NCBI GenBank assembly: GCA_000969725.1
Contig: JXSR01S010091.1
Length of the DNA: 32,559 nt
Reading direction: 5' to 3' (one strand)
Origin: Ophiothrix spiculata
Lineage: Eukaryota > Echinodermata > Ophiuroidea > Amphilepidida > Ophiotrichidae
The notes under the pieces were generated by a model. The model was given only the letters and a program-made list of their open reading frames with translations, searched no databases and was not told the origin of the DNA. This document shows, in pieces, positions 1 to 10,750 of the stretch. Position 1 is the first letter of the stretch; each line of letters starts with the position of its first letter. The position numbers and the translations under genes are program-made.

Positions 1-3
1 GTT

Positions 4-224
4 ATCTATAGGACCTTTTTTCTGTGATACTATCCACAATATAAATCAATAATCTCTGTACTGTGTATATATATATGAAGCCATTTCAAAAAGGCCCCTG
101 ATCTCACTTTAGAAAAGAAATATTGTTTACCAGAGTGAGATCAGTACGCTGGCTATCTATAAATTCTAATGATTATGGATTTACATTGTGGATAGTATCA
201 TGAAAAATAAAGGTCTTATAGATT
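4..224. mobile_element. MITE with ~40-bp terminal inverted repeats
   Basis: The left arm (about 4-45) reads ATCTATAGGACC then GATACTATCCACAAT; the reverse complement of 180-224 reads ATCTATAAGACC then the same GATACTATCCACAAT. A second inverted pair lies inside (CTGATCTCACT near 98, AGTGAGATCAG near 136), so the whole element can fold into one hairpin. There is no coding capacity. It is a non-autonomous DNA transposon of unknown superfamily; the left flank is cut by the window edge, so no target duplication can be read. Confidence 0.75.
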
Positions 225-1289
225 GGACAAAAGTGCCCGTATAGCGTATAGTATAGTTCTATGTGATCGCCCTTATAGTAACTTTGAATTCTTTGATTGA
301 ATTAGACACGCCTTTCATGACTTTAAGCAATATATTATTTATTGATATATACCTATATCTTGTAGTTCATTTATATTCATAGAAAACCTCTGATCGGAAT
401 AAATCATAATGATGAATATAAATTGACGCATGAAATTGATCTTGAGCTTCTTATTTCGTGCTTATGAAATATAATTACCTCACGAGTCGCACTGCAAATT
501 GATAAAGAAGTCAGCTTATAAGGAGACATGATTGGTATATAATACCTTCACACGTTTTATTCCCTGGTACAATGGAGTGGAAGATGAGAAGCCCTTAAGT
601 TTAAGGGATAATGAAACTAATAGAAACTTGAAAGTCACATATTATTACCATAAACTCAAGTTCATCCGATAGACATTATTACATTAAAATGCGGACAAAA
701 AAATCGCCTTAATATTAGATATGTACCTCGTTAGTATCAAGCAAGCACCTACCCATGATATCGTTATTCTTAAATAATATCGCCTTACTTATATATATTT
801 TCATTTCAACGATCAAATAACATATTTTATTACACAATTATTTTATGCTACGATTCTAGGGCGTAAATTAATGTGCAAATATAGAACTCTAACTTGTATA
901 CGCCTAGGAAAAGTTTTGAAGTGTGAAAGCACTCGCGGCGTAAACATTTGATTAATGGCATACATTGTATTTACAGTTACTAGATAAAATTAGATACATC
1001 TGGATTCCCATTTCACAGGCAAATGGACAAGTGGGAGTAGTAATTGTGTGTTGCTTCATTTGTCATAATATACACGCTCCAATATGCTGTCACCCGACCC
1101 ACTTTACAATGTATGTCTTTGTTTAAAAATATTTTCCATTCAAGAACCTCCTCTAGGAGTTTTTTTTTTCTCAAACAATACAATGTTCTAAACCTATTTT
1201 GCTTGCAAGTTGTGTCCAATAACGTACAATCACCAATCCATCACTGGTATGTCATGTTTTATAACATTTTAAAATGCTCTTATTAATTC
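225..1289. other. Intergenic, no feature seen
   Basis: AT-rich sequence without a convincing gene or repeat boundary. Two overlapping open frames of 68 and 80 codons around 1013-1286 have no recognisable motif and are of chance length. Confidence 0.5.
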
Positions 1290-1780
1290 GAAGTTTTCAT
1301 GTCTTTTCTTTGACTAACATTGTTTAAAATGACATGCTAGTATGAGACGCTTCATTAGAATGTCAGTGCAAATGATGTTCAAATGTTAGGTTTATGACAG
1401 GTGATGTTTCGAGATAAGAATATTTCCAAAATCATAATTGCATTTTCTAAAACACGAAAAACTCCAAGGATTTGACATTTTGTCTAGGTACTGTCATACA
1501 TTCGCTTCACCAATCTCAAACATATAATGCATTCTGCTTGCAAACGTTGCCTAAGGATTTAATACATAATAAGCAATAAAATCTGTCTGAGTTTGTGTTT
1601 AGATATTCATAAAAAAACGCGCCGTGACTTTGAATCAATCCTCAGAGGGAAGGAAGCGTTAAATGGGGTGTCATCTCCTTTGATGTATACATTGAATACG
1701 CATTAGAAGAGATTGAAGGCTGTTTCTCAAGTTTGTTTGCTAACATATTTCTGATCTTTCAATAATGCATCTTGCTTAGG
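1290..1780 (+). repeat. Segmental duplication block A, copy 1
   Basis: Matches 5246-5712 over its whole length in the same orientation at an estimated 75-80% identity. Shared stretches include AGGATTTGACATTTTGTCTA, TTTAGATATTCATAA followed by CGCGCCGTGACTTTGAAT, and GGAAGCGTTAAA. No frame stays open across both copies, so this is a noncoding duplicate. Confidence 0.8.
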
Positions 1781-2336
1781 TGTGAAATGTATCTGTAAAA
1801 TTCTTAATAAATGTACATCAATATACAGTCTGTAAACTTATTATTAAGATTATTCTACCATAAATGCTCTTTCCATCTTAAGAAACCATCAAATACCATG
1901 TAAATATGCTTATGTTGCGTAGTTGACAAGACATTTATTTATTTGAAATAACTTGTCCAGAATAAAAAGTACAAAACCGTTGGATGATGAAAGATTGAAA
2001 TTATAACGTATACCGCTACTACCTCTATACCATGAAGTTTCGTAATTCATAACATGCATTACATACTGTACATTTTTAAATAATTGTAACTTTAAAAGCA
2101 GGATTTGCATGGCAACTATAGACATGTGTATTATTGTAGAATTATTTTGGTCAAACGGAAAAATCACACTTGCTGAGAAGAAAAATAAATGTGCGACTCG
2201 CATATAGGGAAGGATCAATGCTTAAAGACAGGAGAATCATTCATGAATATTTTAATGATCTATGCAGCAATGTTAATACGAAGATGTTTGATTGTGATTT
2301 TGTCTTAATAATGACATATTATTGAAAAAACGTAAT
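1781..2336. other. Intergenic between duplicated blocks
   Basis: Nothing identifiable. A 102-codon minus-strand open frame (1910-2218) has no motif and an irregular composition; I take it as chance. Confidence 0.4.
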
Positions 2337-2387
2337 ATTGAAAAACATCCTAATGAGCAATTAATGTTCATTAGGATGTTTTTCAAT
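2337..2387. repeat. Perfect 20-bp inverted repeat (hairpin)
   Basis: Arm 2337-2356 (ATTGAAAAACATCCTAATGA) is the exact reverse complement of 2368-2387, with an 11-nt loop that itself has a few pairs. No open frame ends here, so it is not read as a terminator. It may be a MITE remnant or a hairpin RNA source. Confidence 0.85.
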
Positions 2388-2589
2388 TATCAAAGCATAA
2401 GATTAGCATAATACTTATCCTTAAATGGTGCATTACCCCGTAACAAACATTCAAAGTTACACTCACAGAGATATTTTAAATTACCTCCTTTTTATCAAGA
2501 TCAAGCTGCCTAGTATTTCAGAATGTGTTCTAGATAGTCTCCTTGCAGATTTCAATAATCTTTGACTCTAGCGACAACGTTCAGGACGT

Positions 2590-2938
2590 TTGTGCAAGTG
2601 GTCTCCCTGATCTTCCTCATTTCACTTGCAACGTTCTGTACTGTCCTTCAAATAATCCAAAAGAGAGTAACCGGCTGGACTTAAATCATGAGAGTAAAAG
2701 GGCAAGGGTTTGTTTGTCTTGCGCGATATGATTCTTCTTGAAAATGTTGATTGATAAAGCCATTCTAATCTGTTTAGCTGAATGAGGCGACATGTCTCAA
2801 TGGTGAAGTGACAGAAGAGCGTCAACACTGGATTGCACAGTGGCTCAACTACTTTGTCTCCTCTATCAATACATATGTCTAGAGTTGTAATACGAATCTT
2901 TTAAAAATGTGCAGTAAATTTGTGGACACCCTTGTATC
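2590..2938 (-). pseudogene. Decayed mariner-like transposase fragment
   Basis: On the minus strand one frame reads LHH-stop-DMSPHSAKQIRMAL, which matches the mariner FHHDNARPHxA block around the second catalytic Asp (codon at 2794-2796). A neighbouring frame reads YSHDLSPAGYSLLDYLKD, which matches the YSPDLAPxDYxLFxxLK block carrying the third Asp; here Gly (codon 2670-2672) stands in that place. The two blocks lie in different frames, so at least one frameshift separates them, and a stop splits the first. The N-terminal DNA-binding part is missing. The sequence near 2920 (TTTGTGGACACCCTTGTA) resembles a mariner end, TACAAGGGTGTCC on the minus strand, but no partner end was found. It is an inactive DNA transposon relic, also possible as a related IS630-type family. 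Confidence 0.65.
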
Positions 2939-3119
2939 TTTTATTATACTAATACTAATGTGTTTACAATGTGTTCATATGTATTTTATTTATCGACTTA
3001 TTTGTAAGCATAATCAGGTTAACTTAAAATCACGTTTTTTATACCTTAAAACATTTATGTTTCTACTAGTTTACACATCATATCATATAACCCGATAAAT
3101 TTGATGAAAAAGTAAACAT

Positions 3120-3350
3120 AGAAATGAACAAACATTCTTAAGCTGGTAGTGGGTGTATTTCAATTGCTTAATTCATAAATGACTTTGCAGCCACTACATG
3201 AAAGAAAATCCTCCCCCATCGCTCAAAATAACAGAACAATGAGGGGTGAATGCAATTTATTTGTCCGCCTCGACTAATCTTTAACATCAATAATGCATAC
3301 TTGATAGGGTTATCTCAGAGCAAAAAGTGCATCACAGTGTGCATTCATTT
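3120..3350 (+). repeat. Segmental duplication block B, copy 1
   Basis: Aligns in the same orientation with 6318-6508: both carry GGGTGTATTTCAATTGC, GAGGGGTGAATGCA, CTAATCTTTAACATC, and GAGCAAAAAGTGCATCA in that order. Copy 1 has about 40 extra bases in the middle. Block order A then B is the same in both duplicates. Confidence 0.8.
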
Positions 3351-5245
3351 TTAAGTGGTTAACTATTGATAACCCGAAACCTGACATTCATATTTTATGT
3401 TGATTCTATGTTGGAATCTTTAGATGATATTCATTTTAACGATTTTCACAACTTATTTATTGGAAAATACGCCCTTAAAATTACAAAATGATTAGGTGAA
3501 AAATTAAACAAACATTAAAATCAAATAATTGGAAATTTAGATGCCAGCCTACATCTAAATATAAGATCGTGGCTATCAAGAATGAATTGTAGTTTTGTTT
3601 GGTTTCAAATCCTATTTAGAGATCATGTACAATGTCAATAGCCATTCATTTAATATAAACTTCTCCGCACGCTACTGTAACATGCACCAGGTTAGAATGT
3701 GCCAAATTATCGTTTGGAAACCCTAAGGAACTTGAAGACAAAGAACAGGTACTTTTCATGTCGGGAATGATATGTAATCTTCGAGACTTTTTCTGAATAC
3801 AGTTATCCTATTTCTTAAAAAAATATATATTAGTGAATGCAGAGTTCAAGAAATTTAATCACAATTTATCAATTTCAAAAACTTTGTTATTATAGTAGTA
3901 ATTTTAATTCCTGTCACCAAGCGCATATTGGTGATGGTAAGGTTATATTTGGAGGGGATGGGTTCATAACAAAACTAAAAAGCCAAAAGCCGTATAATGC
4001 TCAACTATGTTTAACATAATACGATGATCTAACCCTCATTAAATGAGTCATTTTCTATAGAATACGAAAGGTTTTCAATAAGGTTTAGTGGAAATTATTG
4101 TCAAAAGGTTTGATGTCCTGTAATCGATTCGAGTTCGTTTTAGAGAACACTACATCGGCTTCTTTGTTTGATTTAATGGGCCTCAAAGTTACATCATTTA
4201 GGTCAAATGAATGCTGTCGTTTGTCATAATTTACCAAAACTTAAAATGTCAACATACGTGTATAGGTTTTTAGTTGATGTTAAATGGTATTTTTAATAGG
4301 CCAAAAGGCACCTCATTTGATGAATATATTTCCTATGATTACAGCTTTAACACATAGTCTATACTGCATGGCCCAAATTTATACGAATCCACACCGACAG
4401 CCCATATGTAATCTAGTAGAGAATAGCTAACCGACATTCAAGGGTTGCCAAATACTAAGAATCCATTCAGCGCAACATTATTTAAATGCTTGAATTGAAA
4501 CATATATAATGTTCTCTCTAGATTATAAATAATATTAATGTTTTTCCGTTTATTCGGAAAATTTTGCCTTAGAAAATATAGCAAATGGCAAAACCATAAC
4601 AATAAGGTGAATGGAAATAAAAATCAACCTTTGTAAAGTGACATTAATTTTTCAACCAATTATGGATGAATTATTTACATTTAAAGTTATGCAAACTTAA
4701 ATCAGTTATGTTTTCATTATTTAATGCTTTGGTTTGTTCGTAGAAAAATAAAACATGAAAAATGTGTCTGTAGGTATATTCCGGTACTGAAACCAGAAAT
4801 TGCTTCAACATGACAGTTTAAAATATAGCATTGAACCCTAAAAAACACGTTTCTACTTATTAACCTTCCAGAGCAGTATAAACAGTATACATGTTACTGA
4901 AATTTATTTTTTCACCTACATCTTCATTCATATATAACGAACACATCAATATTATAGTTGATTGTTAAATTTTGCAAAGATGCAGCAACCCCTCCCTCTT
5001 AGTCAACTGAAAAATGATACTAATACAAACTAATAACATTGAACACACAGGCGCCAAGTTACAGAGCTATGCGCTCTGTAGCCAGGCGTACCTATACACC
5101 TTAAACCCTTGAAGGTTTTTTTTCTTAATGTTTGAGCTTTGTAACAACTACAACTTTTCCCTCAATTTATCTGCTAGTGAAGTTCAGTATCCCGGATAAT
5201 GCCATTTATGCCATTCTTTGCTTAAATACTCCGATTTAGCGTTAA
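3351..5245. other. Intergenic, little identifiable
   Basis: AT-rich sequence without coding signal. The only structure noted is a short hairpin at 5060-5080, TACAGAGC / GCTCTGTA with a 5-nt loop, set in a locally GC-richer patch (5050-5090) that may be a worn mobile-element end. Confidence 0.4.
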
Positions 5246-5712
5246 AGCTCATAGATTTTCTTTGACCAATATTGATTGAAATGACATTCTAGTTCAACAC
5301 AACTCAAATACAATGTTCATCAAAGGTTAGGGTTATGGCAGGTGATGTTTCGCAACAAGAAAAAAACAAATTCATATTTGCATTTTGTAACACAAGAAAT
5401 CTCAAAGGATTTGACATTTTGTCTAAGTACTGTCGTATATTCACTTGGCTGATCTCAAACACATAATGCCTACTACGTGATAACGTTACCTTAGAGATAA
5501 GTACATAATAAGCAGTAAAATCTGTCTGAGGTAGTGTTTAGATATTCATAAGAAACGCGCCGTGACTTTGAATTAATCCTTAGAGAGGAGGAAGCGTTAA
5601 ACGTGTGTCATCTCCATTGATATGTACCGTGAATCCACACCAGATGAGCTTTCAGTCTGATTCTCAACTTTGCTTGTTTATGTTATTCTGATCCTTGTAT
5701 AATGTACCTTAT
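5246..5712 (+). repeat. Segmental duplication block A, copy 2
   Basis: Second copy of 1290-1780, offset by about 3.94 kb. The best conserved part is the stretch from AGGATTTGACATTTTGTCTA to GGAAGCGTTAAA. Interspersed small indels show that the duplication is old. Confidence 0.8.
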
Positions 5713-6149
5713 TCCCATGTATCTTTTAATTTCTTAATCGATATATAAATATATATTATATTCAATTTTTACTCTGAAACGTTTTTGAGGTGAGATATTT
5801 AGACCTAATGCACATCACGGAAAAATATTGAACGTACAACTTCAAAATGTAACACTAATATAGAACAAGTGAGTTAATGCCAATAAATTAATTATCAATC
5901 AAATTAACTTTAAGAGATCAAATCTATAGAAATAATATGAGGGTCATTCAAAACAATCTACCTGTTGTATCATAACTTTTGTTCGATCAAAGGTGGCTGC
6001 TTAAAAATTAGCACAAATATAGCTAAGGATGTCATACATATCAATATAGTTTCTAAATTTCGGAAACGGTGAAATGTTTAATGAAATTGTACCTGAAACA
6101 TATGTGCCGCCAATGTATGAGCAACCATAATGAACAGCAAGTCAAATAA

Positions 6150-6288
6150 TTAGAATTTTTACGTTTTACATAAACTCACCCCAACAAACACATCAAGGAC
6201 ATAACATTATGACACAAGCATAGCTCGAACTCACAACCTATGAATTATTAGTCAGGAGCCTTATCAACTTGGTTACACGTGCTTCTTA
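6150..6288 (-). mobile_element. Worn tRNA-derived SINE
   Basis: Read on the minus strand, 6288-6222 looks like a tRNA head: an A-box-like AACCAAGTTGATAAGG (6258-6274) and a B-box-like GGTTGTGAGTTCGAGC (6222-6237) at normal tRNA distance. The unrelated body follows (GTGTCATAATGTTATGTCC). It lacks a foldable tRNA acceptor stem, so it is a SINE and not a tRNA gene. The 3' limit is uncertain. Confidence 0.55.
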
Positions 6289-6317
6289 AATTTGAAAATC
6301 TAATCTGATAATAATAA

Positions 6318-6508
6318 TGAAAAAGTGCATCTAAAAATAAACACACATTCCCCCTGGTGGGTGTATTTCAATTGCCTGAATCATGGATGACTATAACACA
6401 CAGAAAGGAGGGGTGAATGCATTGTGTGTCCGGCATGTCTAATCTTTAACATCTATAATGCATATTTGGTTAGGTTATCTGAGAGCAAAAAGTGCATCAG
6501 AGTGTTTA
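6318..6508 (+). repeat. Segmental duplication block B, copy 2
   Basis: Second copy of 3120-3350. The spacing from block A is about 630 bp here against about 1340 bp in copy 1, where a hairpin and a mariner relic lie between the blocks and probably account for the difference. Confidence 0.75.
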
Positions 6509-7081
6509 TTCTATAAGGCTACAGTCCTTTTCAAGTAACAAGATGGAGGTTTTTCATGTTTGAATGTCATGCATATTTGCACATAGCAATCTACCACAGT
6601 ATTTGTCATATATTCATAAGGGGTAGAGTCTCTTATTTATATATTATCTTAACTATTGATTTAGTTACCATTAACTTCTTCAAAATGGCATTAATAGTTT
6701 TCTTCAAAAATTGATTTTTTTGTAATTACATAGATATATTAACTTCTGCTCATCCAACATTTGTTTAGATATTATCAGATTTTAGCACAGATATAAATTT
6801 GGTTAGTGTTACCAGAGGCTATCAAATATATTATGCAGAAATATGTTACATTGAACCTCAGTCGAACCATTGAACTCCTAAGCGAAATTTTATCATTGAA
6901 ATGAAAAAAATTCTGTCTAAACCAATTTTTGAGGTCTCATATTTTTTGGGAAGATCTTAAAATCTTTCAAAATCTGAGGTCTCATATTTTTAAGGTCTCA
7001 TGAGGTCTGTTGTTTCGAACCAGATAATTTTATTGCAGGATGATGAAATTTCCGCGTCCTTTTACAAAGAATAGTTTATTT
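6509..7081. other. Intergenic with short direct repeats
   Basis: Mostly featureless. GAGGTCTCATATTTTT occurs at 6931 and 6976, and AAGGTCTCATGAGGTCT follows directly, so three related short units sit within about 80 bp. No gene is visible. Confidence 0.5.
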
Positions 7082-7264
7082 AGGTATTCAAACATGTTAC
7101 AGAGTTGTTCATCGCTAATCAACAACGATGCATCCATGCGTCTGCGTACTTTTTTATCGCGCGAGAGTGGCTTTAGCCACCCGAGTGTGATAAAAATACG
7201 CCCACGCATCGGATGCATCGTTGTTGATTAGCGATGAACAACATTGTAGCATGTTTGAATACCT
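7082..7264. mobile_element. 183-bp near-perfect palindrome (foldback MITE)
   Basis: The left arm starts AGGTATTCAAACATG and runs through GTTGTTCATCGCTAATCAAC; the right arm ends with the mirror image CATGTTTGAATACCT. Arms of about 90 bp pair almost completely around a centre near 7173 (GTGGCTTTAGCCAC), with only scattered mismatches. Open frames exist on both strands because the sequence mirrors itself; they are not genes. Confidence 0.85.
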
Positions 7265-7508
7265 TTCAACAACAAAAATCTTCCTGAAAACGTATAATTA
7301 AATTCTAAATGTTTTCATTTTAAAATACTCATCTCAATAAAAATACTTTGAGAATTAAAAAAAAAATGCTAGCTTTAAATGATTGTTGCTTTGTCGTTTT
7401 CAACTGTTCCCAAGCGCCAGTCCATGCATGTACTCAAGTTCCCGACGCGCGATTAACAGTGCGCCGACTTCTATGTACTGCGAAAACGCACCTCCGTGTA
7501 CGCTGTAC

Positions 7509-7580
7509 CGTGCGTGACGCGCTTATTTGAATGTCAACTGTGGATTCATCACAAATCAACAACGGTACGATCCTGTATAA
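7509..7580 (+). repeat. Dispersed ~71-bp repeat, copy on + strand
   Basis: GTGCGTGACGCGCTTATTTG, then TGTGGATTCATCAC, AATCAACAA and GATCCTGTAT, recurs as the reverse complement at 25343-25413. Part of it (ATCAACAACG flanked by TCATC) also resembles the arm of the palindrome at 7082-7264, so they may be members of one mobile family. The preceding 7410-7508 is unusually CpG-rich for this window. Confidence 0.7.
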
Positions 7581-7837
7581 GGAGATACAGAGAGTTGTTG
7601 AATCTGTAAATCACCTATATTATACATTTTTATTCCTATTTAGTAATCGATTCTAATAAAAGTAGGCACTGTTTATCTTACGACAACACAGATTTCGGAC
7701 GATAGTACAATGCAATCAGCGTGTAATCGATTCTCCTCTTTAACATGATGGCATATGTGACTGTATGCAAACAATGTCCACTACAACAAGTCTATCTGGT
7801 GAGGAGAAAAAACTAGAACATAAATGTGTGAATAGAA

Positions 7838-7996
7838 TATGTCTGCCTGGCTTAGTCCTTATCTTACGTGCGTAATGCATTACTGATGTCAGTATTTGAG
7901 AACAAGACAGCGCTGAGAGTGTTAATCTGTCCTTAAGTCGGTGTTTGGAAATTAATACCCAAGTCTCGTCGATGTGACATTAAAGGATATGGTATG
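7838..7996 (+). repeat. Local direct duplication, copy 1
   Basis: Aligns with 8533-8697 in the same orientation: shared ATATGTCTGCC, ATTACTGAT, AAGACAGCGCTGA/AAGATAGCGCTGA, GTGTTAATCT and the closing GTGAC. Diverged, with no shared open frame. Confidence 0.7.
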
Positions 7997-8532
7997 CCAG
8001 TCATATGCATTTTTATTCAGCCTTTTGAAGTTTACCAGAAGATGTTTATAACCTATTTTTGTACTTTTTAGTAGAAAAATGTATTGTAATGCTCTGGTTT
8101 ATTAGTTTTTCTCTTAGGATTTCACAACTTGTACATTAATTAAAACGGAACGTCAAAATATGAAAAATGCAATATTAATATTTTGAGAAAAAGAAAACAG
8201 TCCATACACTGCATTACGAATTTTGAAACTATTGCATGCATAATTCTAACAGTATTATATTAGTTGTATATAAATATTGTTTCAACCACTCTCTCCTCCT
8301 CAGAATATGCAAGAAAGTTCTGATAACAACCATTTTGAGCACCAGGTGATATGCAAGCCGTCATTATACATACGGTTTTATGTCTCCCAACCCTCGAATA
8401 AAAAAGGGATTTTTCCACAATGATCTGAAGTCGGTATACGTCTGACTTACTGCATGTTTTACTGTTTAGCCTTTTTTTTGCTATCGCAACTCTATTCGAG
8501 ATGGTCAAAAAGAGACCAAGGATATGTGACAA

Positions 8533-8697
8533 GAATATGTCTGCCCGGCTTATTGTATATCTCACCTGCATATCAAATTACTGATTCGCTCATTGAAAGC
8601 AAGATAGCGCTGAACGTGTTAATCTTACTTTAAGTAGGTGATTAGAAATTGATACCAAGTGTCTAGCTTTTGTGACGTGAAAGGTATGGGACTATGT
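8533..8697 (+). repeat. Local direct duplication, copy 2
   Basis: Partner of 7838-7996, offset about 700 bp. A 68-codon plus-strand open frame starts in its right end (8659-8865), but the sister copy does not preserve that frame, so it is not called a gene. Confidence 0.7.
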
Positions 8698-9202
8698 TAC
8701 GTCACGGCATGGCTTACTTCAGACTCTGACAAATGTATTATTAATCAATACCTAAGAAATATTGCAGATACGAAATATTCTTTATCATTTAGATTTGGGA
8801 AATGTAAATTTCATATGGCAGGGTGCTTCGCAGAACAATTCTTCAACCTTCTCTTGTGCAATTGAAAGAATTCATTGGTACTAATCCAGAAATAAATGTC
8901 TACTTACATGTACGTTTAGGCAATCAGCTGTTACCTTTATCAACTCTGAGATGAGATTGGCGCTGCTTGTTGTCTGTTAGTGACGACCTTGGTGTTGACA
9001 GTCGATCTTTTGTCTTGAAGCAGCATCGCATCAAAAACGCGAGTTAAGAAATATTGCCCGTCGTCTCTATTTATGGCAGTGCCTCTTTTATTGCGAATTT
9101 CTATAGCCTCATTATCCAACGTTTGTACTTGCTCTGTTCTTTGTCAATGATCTTTGCCTAACCCCAACCGACGATATGGTTCTTGTCATTAACATGATCT
9201 GT
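8698..9202. other. Intergenic, no feature seen
   Basis: No gene, repeat or structure that I can support. Confidence 0.4.
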
Positions 9203-9588
9203 TATAATAATAATGATGATAACTGGGTTTTGTATAGCGAATTTCCATTTAGATCAAACCGTTCATGATTCGCTGCAGGTAGATCGTCACAATCATTTCA
9301 CTTCATTTAGGCGTTTTGCGGCCTTTCTATTGGTAGTTAGATTGTAATATGTACCCTTTATGCAGCTTCCCATATCCTGGGTGGGGGCAGACTATGATGG
9401 ACAAATCTGGTGACAGTTTTAAGTGCAGGAGGAAGACCGGAGTACCCGGAGAAAAACCTGTGGAATCCAGTATGGACTGAAAATCAAATGCACATACAGC
9501 ACCTGGACCGGGGATCGAACCAACGACAGTCCTTTGGGCTCATTGGTGCAAAGCGAGGGAAGTACCGCTGCGCTAACCAGCTTCCCCA
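9203..9588 (-). mobile_element. tRNA-derived SINE, full length or nearly so
   Basis: Read on the minus strand, the head starts GGGGAAGCTGG at 9586, has a clear A box (TAGCGCAGCGGTA, 9563-9575) and B box (GGTTCGATCCC, 9511-9521) about 60 nt apart, then a body with the stretch GGAGTACCCGGAGAAAAACC (plus-strand reading, about 9438-9457), and ends in an ATT-rich tail (9203-9222 as ATAATAATAATGATGATAA on plus). This anatomy (Pol III promoter head, conserved central domain, short simple tail) is standard for SINEs, and related ones are common in molluscs and other invertebrates. It would be copied by a partner LINE sharing its tail. Open frames of 60-86 codons here are incidental. Confidence 0.8.
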
Positions 9589-10030
9589 AATCGTCACTGG
9601 TATAAGTCAAGGGGATATTACGTATGGTCATAAATGCTTAATCAATTACTTAATTCAGACTTTATTTTAAACCAATCGAAACGTGCGTAAGAAAATATTT
9701 TGAGTTGAAAAAACCACGATCTGCCGTTGTTGGCGTTTTAGTATTCAGAGCAGGTTCAACAGTCACTATCTGTAAAATCTATTATGTTTGCATTAGCCTT
9801 TGTTAAAGGCTGAGAAATCAAAGCCCATGCCATCATTCTAAGCACACACTTATTTGTACACTGTATATAGCACAGACCCAAGCATGGGTGTTAAATTAGG
9901 CTATACTATCAAGTTACACCAAGCTACCAACATTTACTGCTATGCTCTAAACCCCTACCAACATTTTCTTCAATGCTGTTTCTCAGCCTTTGCAAGTTGG
10001 TAACTGATTATGTAACACCCAGACAGCATC
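9589..10030. other. Intergenic up to assembly gap
   Basis: No gene visible. The phrase CTACCAACATTT recurs in modified form at 9925 and 9955, hinting at a small local repeat. The sequence stops at the gap. Confidence 0.4.
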
Positions 10031-10750
10031 NNNNNNNNNNNNNNNNNNNNNNNNNNNNNNNNNNNNNNNNNNNNNNNNNNNNNNNNNNNNNNNNNNNNNN
10101 NNNNNNNNNNNNNNNNNNNNNNNNNNNNNNNNNNNNNNNNNNNNNNNNNNNNNNNNNNNNNNNNNNNNNNNNNNNNNNNNNNNNNNNNNNNNNNNNNNNN
10201 NNNNNNNNNNNNNNNNNNNNNNNNNNNNNNNNNNNNNNNNNNNNNNNNNNNNNNNNNNNNNNNNNNNNNNNNNNNNNNNNNNNNNNNNNNNNNNNNNNNN
10301 NNNNNNNNNNNNNNNNNNNNNNNNNNNNNNNNNNNNNNNNNNNNNNNNNNNNNNNNNNNNNNNNNNNNNNNNNNNNNNNNNNNNNNNNNNNNNNNNNNNN
10401 NNNNNNNNNNNNNNNNNNNNNNNNNNNNNNNNNNNNNNNNNNNNNNNNNNNNNNNNNNNNNNNNNNNNNNNNNNNNNNNNNNNNNNNNNNNNNNNNNNNN
10501 NNNNNNNNNNNNNNNNNNNNNNNNNNNNNNNNNNNNNNNNNNNNNNNNNNNNNNNNNNNNNNNNNNNNNNNNNNNNNNNNNNNNNNNNNNNNNNNNNNNN
10601 NNNNNNNNNNNNNNNNNNNNNNNNNNNNNNNNNNNNNNNNNNNNNNNNNNNNNNNNNNNNNNNNNNNNNNNNNNNNNNNNNNNNNNNNNNNNNNNNNNNN
10701 NNNNNNNNNNNNNNNNNNNNNNNNNNNNNNNNNNNNNNNNNNNNNNNNNN
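10031..10750. other. Assembly gap of 720 N
   Basis: Unsequenced. The non-round size suggests an estimated gap. Any open frame running through it is meaningless. Confidence 1.

Noticed and set aside
2337-2387. Bacterial-type terminator
   Set aside because: The context is eukaryotic, there is no gene upstream and no U-tract tied to a transcript.
6222-6288. tRNA gene
   Set aside because: A and B boxes are present but the acceptor and anticodon stems do not form, and a SINE body follows.
6931-6991. CRISPR-like short direct repeats
   Set aside because: Only two to three uneven units of about 16 bp in a eukaryotic setting.
8659-8865. 68-codon plus frame with six cysteines
   Set aside because: No relation to the cysteine-rich exon family, not preserved in the sister duplicate at 7.9 kb, no signal peptide.
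9511-9588. tRNA gene
   Set aside because: Same reasoning: good Pol III boxes, but this is the head of a longer SINE with a central domain and tail.
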